NCBI GenBank assembly: GCA_026419785.1
Contig: JAODTK010000333.1
Span: 248,001 to 312,000, forward strand
Reading direction: 5' to 3'
Length of the DNA stretch: 64,000 bases
DNA from: Sclerodactyla briareus
Taxonomy: Eukaryota > Echinodermata > Holothuroidea > Dendrochirotida > Sclerodactylidae
Shown here: piece by piece, positions 56,759 through 64,000 of the stretch
Position numbering within the stretch: the stretch's first letter is position 1
Layout: each line of letters begins with the position of its first letter
Program-made: the position numbers and the translations under genes
Notes under the pieces: model-generated
Database searches by the model: none
Seen by the model: the letters and a program-made list of their open reading frames with translations, nothing else
What the model was told of the DNA's origin: nothing

Positions 56759-59700
56759 AACAAATGCATGCCTCGATGGATGCATCAGCCCCAAAAGAGT
56801 ATGTAATAAGATACACACGCCCTATGCCATCGCCCAAAGGTATTCAAAAATCGACTTTGGCCCCTTGTAACTTGAAGACCACGTGTCAGATCGAAGCGGG
56901 AGTGGGTTTCATATGTCGACACAGAGCTCTATCAACATCGCAAATTGACGTTTCTAGTTCTTTGGCCTGTAACTCCTAAAATGAGCACATTTTCTTAAAA
57001 ACTTGACCTTTGACTTTTTGACCTTGTCTTCAGATGTTGATTGGTTGATACAGAACCCAAAAAAGTACCGGGGACAAATCTCTACCGCACATTAACTGAT
57101 CATTCCAATTGTTATGGCCATTAACAAGAACATCGAGAGAAAAATTGCCATAAGTTATGCAAATTATTACATTAAATGACCTGAGTGACCTTTAAAACGT
57201 TGTTAAATTTATCAGGGATCAAAAGGTTGTACCTCTCCAACAAGGTTCATGGGGAGGCAACACACTTCAAACTATGCATAAAAGCAAATTAGAATAAGTA
57301 AATGCAAATTAGTACATTACATGACCCTTTGGTTATCCCTGTCCACTGTACATTATTGGACCTATAGATAGGATAAAAGGGAAGGTCCCTCCATCCCCCC
57401 ATATCACACACCAGAGCTACTGCAGGTGACAGCTGACACCTCATTCATGAATAGGTGTGGGAGTAAGTAAACAAAATACTGAGTGTTACACTTTATATGG
57501 GCAGGGTAGGGGGCCCAGCAGAGTTATGACAGGCTGATGTGAACCTAGGTAAAAAGGAAGTTTTGCCAGTGGATGAAATTCGTCTGTCACAGCTTGGATT
57601 ATAGTCAGGATGAAGGGCAAGGAAATAACCTGCCTGAGGGGGTGAAATGAGGAAACATTTTGTTATGATAGAGCATAATAATAGTGATTTCAGCATCATG
57701 CTGGTCAGCTCGGGTGCCCCAAGACTAAACCATTCGTAAAAAGGTGAGCGTACAGTTCTGGAGCTTGTTGCGGAAATGTAGATTTGACCGTTTTGGTCCA
57801 TAAGTGGAACTTGAATGACTTGATGAACATAACGGTTCATGAAAAAATGTTACCTGCCATATGAGAAATTGTCCCGAAATTTCAGTTCTATAACACACAG
57901 TAACTAAAAAAAATTGGGATGGGGGCCCCAGAAAATGTTTCAATGTGGCAGTTTCTGTGACCTCGAAAGACACTTTGAGACTGAGGTTCTTATGAAAAAT
58001 GCTTGCCTCAATGGATTGCACCAAGCCCAAAGCATATGATATCAGGTACACACCCCCTAGCTATCGCCCAAAGGTATTAAAATCAACGTTAGCCACTGTA
58101 AACGTTTACTGACAAGGGTCAGAGTGAAGCGGGAGTTGGTCTCATCCATGAAGCATATTAGAACGATCACATATCCAAAAATCGGCACAGTTTTATTTAT
58201 GGGCCTGTACTCCTAAAATAAGCCATTTTCTTAAAACTGACCTTTGACCTGGCTATAGATGTTGTTGATTTACGGAACAAAAAATACCATGAAATCTCGA
58301 CGAGCACCCTAGCTGCATTCATTCAATGTACTGGCCCATTTATACAAAACTCAAAAAATTGTGTATTAGCCAAAATTTCACATTAATGACCTCACAGGAC
58401 AGTAACACTGTTGTTAAATCATCGGGATCAAAGGTGTAACATCTCCACCCAGTTTATGAGGATTCACAATGATAAACGCCTAAGTTATTGCAAAAAACGC
58501 CATTTAAATTAAAACTTTGACCCTTGTAACTACCAAAGTATGCGGCCGAACGAAGCGGGGTTGGTTTCTCATGAAGCACACAAAGGTCTATCACCTATCC
58601 CAAAAAATGCCCAGTTTCTCTGTTTGGCCGTAACTCCTTAAAATAAGCAAATTTATTCAAGACTCAACCTTTAACCACCTGACACCCGACAAAGGTCAAT
58701 TGAGTCAGAGGTCACACACATGCAGGTCAAACAATTAACACAATGGTGAACCTTCCAGCTTCACAGATATTCAATTTCTAGATTATGCCAGAAAGAAAAC
58801 CGTTTTTGACTAAGTGACTTGGAATGACCTTAATGACCATGGCAGTTTTATGAAAGATCTGTAACTCTCCATGTGAACATCCACTCCTAGGAGCATTTAC
58901 ATTCTGATGAACCAGCCCAGTGCTTTGCCAAAAAGTACTTACAAGAAGTTTTTTACCCCTACGTGACCTTTGATGACCTTCATGACATGACGAGTTTTTA
59001 TAAAAATTGTTTACTCTCCATGTGAGCATACATCCTAGGAAGAATATTGCAGTTCAATGAACACGCCTAATGATATTGCGAAGAAGCTATTAAATTCAAC
59101 TTTGACCCCTTGTAATACCAAAGAGTATGGTCGGATCGGAAGCTGGGAGTTGTGGTTCTCCCTGACTGCACACAGAAGGTCTATCAACATATCCAAAACT
59201 AACCAGTTTCTATTTTTGCCCGTAACTTCTTAAATAAGCAATTATTCAAGACTCAACCTTACCAAATGACCCACCCGACAGAGGTCAATTGAGTGTCAGA
59301 GGTACACACATGCAGGTCAACAATTCTATAACATAGTGAACCTCCACCACACAAATATTCAATTATATGATTATGGCCAGGAAACAAGTTTTGACCCCTA
59401 AGTGACCGTGAATGACCTTTAAGGACATGGGCAGTGTATGAAAATTGGAAATCGCCATGTGATACATCCACTCCTAGGAGCATTTTGCCATTCTGATGAA
59501 CATGCCCAGTCTATTGCCAAAAAGTAACTAAATTCAGTTTTTGACCCCTAAGTGGCCCTTGATGACCTTCAATGACATGGCGGCTTTTTATAAAAAATGT
59601 TACTCTCATGTGATGCATCCATCCTAGAAGCATATTGATTCCAATGAAAAGCACAATGTTATGGGCGAAAACGCATTATTACAAATAAAACTTTCGACCC

Positions 59701-60545
59701 CTTGTATCCTACCAAAGATGCGTCCGATCGAAGTGCGGGAGTTGGTCTCCTGCATTGTAAGCAACAAAGGCACATCACATATCCAAAATAGGACCAGTTC
59801 CTATTTTTGTGCCTTGTACCTCCTTAAAATAAGCACATTTATTCAAGACCTGCACCGTTAACAACAATTACCAACCCGACAGAGGTCAATGAATAGGTCA
59901 GAGGTCACACACATGCAGGTAACAATTAGATCACAATGGTGGAAACTTCGAGCTTCACCGACTTCAATCTACACCTGCCACTGGCCCCTCATATTTCTAC
60001 ACAATAGAACTCGATTAGGGCCAGAGAAAACAGTTTGACCCCTAAGTGACCTGGAATGAACAGATTAGTAACATTAAAGACCTCTGGGGCCCTGTCCCTA
60101 CTGTAAATTCATTGGGACTATAGTAAAACCATCCTAACCAAGTTTCGTGCAAATCCAACAAAAATGCAAAAATATCGGCAGAAATTATGCAAAGTAGACT
60201 ATTTAAGTGCATCTATCATGCAGGAATCTGATCGATTGTGTACTCTCATAGTAGTTATATACCCGAACGGCATCACAATGCATCTACGATCAAGAGATAT
60301 CTTGTACACAGCTTTCGGGCCCATTTTCATTAAAATGCACATTTATGCAACTGAGCATGGTCTTTCGGGACGAAAAGCGCCCTCGAACAACTATTCACGC
60401 GCACTACAAAAAGGTATCGAGCATGGTGGCTTCCACGGTTGTCGGAGATTATCTAACCGCACATACGGACAGACAGGACAGCCCACACAACAAGGCAGGA
60501 AAAATAGTCTTCCTTGAACAAGTTGCGGCGAGACGAAAAGGGGAG
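56759..60545 (+). mobile_element. Dispersed repeat family C, copy 2 (several modules)
   Basis: It starts directly after the family B hairpin. Modules recur near 56830, 58030, 58520, 59090 and 59690, each with TTTGACCCCTTGTAAC, CGAAGCGGGAGTTGG and TCACATATCCAAAA. Between them lie blocks with AAGTGACCTTGAATGACC...GACATG.CGG.TTTTTATAAAAA...CATGTGATGCATCCA (58830, 58990, 59420, 59560). Several units also contain GACAGAGGTCAATTGAG. The last part (60060-60545) aligns with 48030-48420 and ends in a GGACAGACAGGACAGCCC stretch. Many single-base losses are visible. No protein is encoded. Confidence 0.75.
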
Positions 60546-61846
60546 GAAAACTGGATTTCATAGCCTAAAAGCATGTGCCCCCTAGAGTGAAATACCAGAA
60601 CAATACAAAACTGACTATAGCAACAATGGTGCTGTAGCTCCAACTGCACGGAATGTTACCAAGCGAATGTACATTGTGATGAATGTCAAGATCATGAGGC
60701 AAGGAGGCAGTTTCAAAAATGGCCTATTGTGCCCCGTCTGACTTTTGACCCTGATCATATGGCCCAAAGTTGTCTTAGCAGTCAAAATATCCACATATGG
60801 CTGCAGGGCCAACAGTTCACACTGGGCAGGGTCGTAAATCCCTGGGCACCTGAAGGTACAGCTATTCGACAATCTTATAAACTGAACATCAGCACGTGCA
60901 ACCAGAATTGTAGGAGATACAAGATTTGCAGTTATTCCATATTTGTGGCCTGGGCTCAAAGTTCCCAACACCTCCATGGCCTCTACCCAAGGACGTTTAC
61001 ATGTGAACTCGTGTAAGAATGTAAGAAAATCAATGAAGCTTTGGAGGAGATGGCATTTCAAGTACCATGTGTGAAATTTCATCAAAATGGGCCCACGGGC
61101 CCAAGTAGGACCTTGAAACAAATTCCTGCACACCCCAAAGGATGAGTCTGTTAGTCATTCATTATGACAGAAATGCGCAGCTCTGGTGCCAACAAATTTG
61201 TATAGAGGAGAAGCATTAGTTGAGGTAACTTCACATGATGGGCCCCTGCGACTTATGAGAGGGAGCCATTATCTTTGCTTTTCCTTTTTGTGGCCGGCCA
61301 CCTGCAACATTATAATCACGTCGAGGGGTTTTGTTTGTCAGTAACAACAGATACGATACAGATTAGGGCTCACACTTGGCCTTGGACCCCTAACTTCCCA
61401 ATTCCTGTGCACCATGAAGGCATGGCAATTGGACCACCATTATGACTGACAATGAGCAATGGGCAACAAAATTGTAGGGAGCCCAAAATTCCTGAACACC
61501 CCCTATGCCCTACACCCAAGGACCATAACATGTAACGTTGAAGGAACATCAATTGAATCTTGTGGAGGAGATGTATTTAAAGTACTATTGTGTGCATTTT
61601 TATGAAAAGGGCCCTCGGGCCCCAGTGGGCCCTTGGACCAATATTCCCTGAACACCCCAAAGGTACGGCTTTAACATCATTTTACCGAACAGCAGCAACT
61701 GTGCACTATTTGTATGAGATACATTTTGAATTTTACACATAATGGCCTATGATGCCCTTTTTATGACCTTTGACCTTGACCTTCACAAAGTCAAACATGT
61801 CCCATGGGTCAATAAACATTGTGTCCAAGTTTAGTCCAAATCCATC

Positions 61847-61966
<120 letters not shown>

Positions 61967-61984
61967 GTGACATGCAGATTCCAA

Positions 61985-62014
61985 TAGCTCAACCAGCATA
62001 GCTGGTTTGAGCTA
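61985..62014 (+). other. Terminal hairpin of family A copy 2
   Basis: The arms TAGCTCAACCAGC and GCTGGTTTGAGCTA pair with one bulge around a two-base loop. This is the best-preserved version in the window. Confidence 0.8.
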
Positions 62015-62277
62015 ACAACGAATCAATCAGGGTGGGATGAAGATAGGAATTGACTTCTAACACCTCTACTGAATGACTGGAGGGAGACCAAAGAGTAGGC
62101 GCCTCTGATATCAGGGTCAGAGTTGACCACACACCAGAGGTGTAATAAAGATTGGTTGCAAAGATATAGAACCAGATGGCAGGAAACAGTAACAAATTGA
62201 TGCAGTCCCTCTTCGAATGGCCCAAACAGGAGTTAAACCCCAGCAGGCAGGTGCAAGATTTTTATAAATATATGTAC

Positions 62278-62377
62278 CTGATTGGTCAGACTTCTCCAGT
62301 CATCTCCTTCTCCACCTCCAGTCTTCTCAGCAGCAGCGCTGCGTTTAGTTTTACGGGAGGACCCTTTTTTGGTAAAG
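62278..62377 (-). CDS. Candidate 100-bp exon, Lys/Ser/Gly-rich (minus strand)
   Basis: On the minus strand, acceptor cattctttgcatcaag and donor AATCAG|GTACAT enclose 100 bases. One frame is open: FTKKGSSRKTKRSAAAEKTG, then GGEGDDWRSLTNQ. The basic-to-acidic composition suggests a disordered nuclear-protein linker. No family is recognisable. The satellite array begins 130 bp away, so it would lie in the upstream intron on this strand. Confidence 0.4.
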
Positions 62378-62509
62378 CTTGATGCAAAGAATGGCAGAAA
62401 TGAAACAAATATTTAATATGTCGCTGACATCATATTCTGAAACTGGAGAATCAATGGTTTAGTACCGTAGAACATACAACGTACCACTGGTATCCAAATA
62501 TCAGCAAGC

Positions 62510-64000
62510 CCTCATGATGGGGGTGAAAATGCAGGGGTTAGTTGCAAGGTCACATGGAGTTAACAACATGCTGGATTGATCAGATGTTCAGCATCACCTC
62601 AGATGGGGGTGGAAATGCGGGGGTTAGTTGCAAGGTCACATGGAGTTAACAACATGCTGGAGTGATCAGATGTTCAGCATTACCTCAGATGGGGGTGGAA
62701 ATGCAGGGGTTAGTTGCAAGGTCACATGGAGTTAACAACATGCTGGATTGATCAGATGTTCAGCATTACCTCAGATGGGGGTGAAAATGCGGGGGTTAGT
62801 TGCAAGGTCACATGGAGTTAACAACATGCTGGATTGATCAGATGTTCAGCATTACCTCAGATGGGGGTGGAAATGCGGGGGTTAGTTGCAAGGTCACATG
62901 GAGTTAACAACATGCTGGATGATCAGATGTTCAGCATTACCTCAGATGGGGGTGAAAATGCGGGGGTTAGTTGCAATGTCCCACGAAATTAATGACATGC
63001 TGGATGATCAGATGTTCAGCATTACCTCAGATGGGGGTGAAAATGCAGGGGTTAGTTGCAATGTCACATGGAGTTAACAACATGCTGGATTGATCAGATG
63101 TTCAGCATCACCTCAGATGGGGGTGAAAATGCAGGGGTTAGTTGGCAATGTCCCACGAAATTAATGACATGCTGGATTGATCAGATGTTCAGCATTACCT
63201 CAGATGGGGGTGATGAAAATGCAGGGGTTAGTTGCAATGTCACATGGAGTTAACAACATGCTGGATGATCAGATGTTCAGCATCACCTCAGATGGGGGTG
63301 AAAATGCAGGGGTTAGTTGCAATGTCCCACGAAATTAATGACATGCTGGATTGATCCGATGTTCAGCATTACCTCAGATGGGGGTGAAAATGCAGGGGTT
63401 AGTTGCAATGTCACCTGGAGTTAACAACATGCTGGATGATCAGATGTTCAGCATCACCTCAGATGGGGGTGAAAATGCAGGGGTTAGTTGCAAGGTCAGA
63501 TGGAGTTAACAACATGCTGGATTGATCAGATGTTTGTTCAGCATCACCTCAGATGGGGAAAATGCAGGGGTTAGTTGCAATGTCCACGAAATTAATGACA
63601 TGCTGGATTGATCCGATGTTCAGCATTACCTCAGATGGGGGTGAAAATGCGGGGGTTAGTTGCAAGGTCACATGGAGTTAACACATGCTGGATTGATCAG
63701 ATGTTCAGCATCACCTCAGATGGGGGTGATGAAAATGCAGGGGTTAGTTGCAAAGGGGTTAAGTTGCAATGTACATGGGTTAACAACATGCTGGATTGAT
63801 CAGATGTTCAGCATTACCTCAGATGGGGGTGAAAATGCAGGGGTTAGTTGCAATGTCCCACGAAATTAATGACATGCTGGATTGATCCGATGTTCAGCAT
63901 TACCTCAGATGGGGGTGAAAATGCAGGGGTTAGTTGCAAGGTCACATGGAGTTAACAACATGCTGGATTGATCAGATGTTCAGCATTACCTCAGATGGGG
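62510..64000. repeat. 86-bp satellite array, continuing beyond the window
   Basis: About 17 head-to-tail units share CCTCAGATGGGGGTGAAAAT, GCAGGGGTTAGTTGCAA and GATTGATCAGATGTTCAGCA. Period checks between successive AGATGGGGG landmarks (62601, 62687, 62773, 62859) give 86 bp. Two variants occur: GGTCACATGGAGTTAACAAC and TGTCCCACGAAATTAATGAC. The first six or so units are of the first type; later units mix both. The period is not a multiple of 3, so open frames here are not genes. Confidence 0.95.

Noticed and set aside
60615..61133. 172-codon minus-strand open frame
   Set aside because: It lies within family A copy 2. The matching part of copy 1 does not keep the frame.
61989..62225. 78-codon minus-strand frame near the family A end
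   Set aside because: It runs into the repeat hairpin and lacks splice sites or motifs, while the neighbouring exon candidate at 62278-62377 is better supported.
62510..64000. CRISPR-like array
   Set aside because: The repeats are contiguous 86-bp units without unique spacers, in a eukaryotic context.

Overview
The window looks like gene-poor, repeat-rich nuclear DNA from an animal, most likely a marine invertebrate deuterostome such as an echinoderm, hemichordate or lancelet. There are no bacterial-style operons and no long intact reading frames. There are several tRNA-derived SINEs (one with a trailer of the kind I recall from sea urchins and sea stars), remnants of APE-type non-LTR retrotransposons, hAT-like elements with G-rich ends, and three long dispersed repeat families built of TGACCT-containing units. 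Repeat copies and candidate exons carry many single-base gains and losses. This means either old decay or a noisy long-read assembly, so every reading frame here should be treated with caution. The species assignment is inference.

Layout. 0-10 kb: one copy of repeat family A with a GATA microsatellite and terminal hairpin, small hAT-like MITEs (3.2 and 5.4-6.3 kb), and otherwise unassigned sequence. 10-16.4 kb: the best evidence for a host gene, on the minus strand. It comprises a candidate EF-hand exon joined in phase to a downstream exon (11.0 to 10.1 kb), and upstream a set of charged, possibly zinc-binding exon-like blocks (16.3 to 13.6 kb) broken by in-frame stops and frameshifts. They may be one gene or two. 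A 12-bp minisatellite (12.75-13.0 kb) and a SINE (12.1 kb) lie in between. 16.6-17.8 kb: a LINE C-terminal remnant, then a clear tRNA-type SINE.

22.3-28.0 kb: about 18 tandem copies of a ~310-bp unit (family B), ended by an (AC)n tract and a hairpin. They are followed by a minus-strand reverse-transcriptase remnant and a truncated family A copy. 31.5-34.0 kb: a lone family B fragment split by a 1.95-kb hAT-like element with a clean target duplication. 36.2-39.2 kb: a degenerate non-LTR retrotransposon with recognisable endonuclease and reverse-transcriptase blocks. 39.3-41.1 kb: a second hAT-like copy in the opposite orientation.

42-54 kb: two related tRNA-derived SINEs on the minus strand, a family C copy holding an exact 146-bp tandem duplication, one plus-strand exon candidate (50.5 kb), other SINE-like pieces and unassigned sequence. 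54.6-55.0 kb: a MITE flanked by TA. 56-62 kb: families B, C and A head to tail. 62.3 kb: a minus-strand exon candidate. 62.5 kb to the end: an 86-bp satellite with two sequence variants, running off the window.

No cellular pathway can be reconstructed. The main biological content is the repeat landscape. The two points most worth follow-up are (1) the shared plan of families A and B (repeat body, then microsatellite, then terminal hairpin), which resembles Helitron/Helentron-derived non-autonomous elements, and (2) the regularly spaced TGACCT (AGGTCA) half-sites inside the repeat units.
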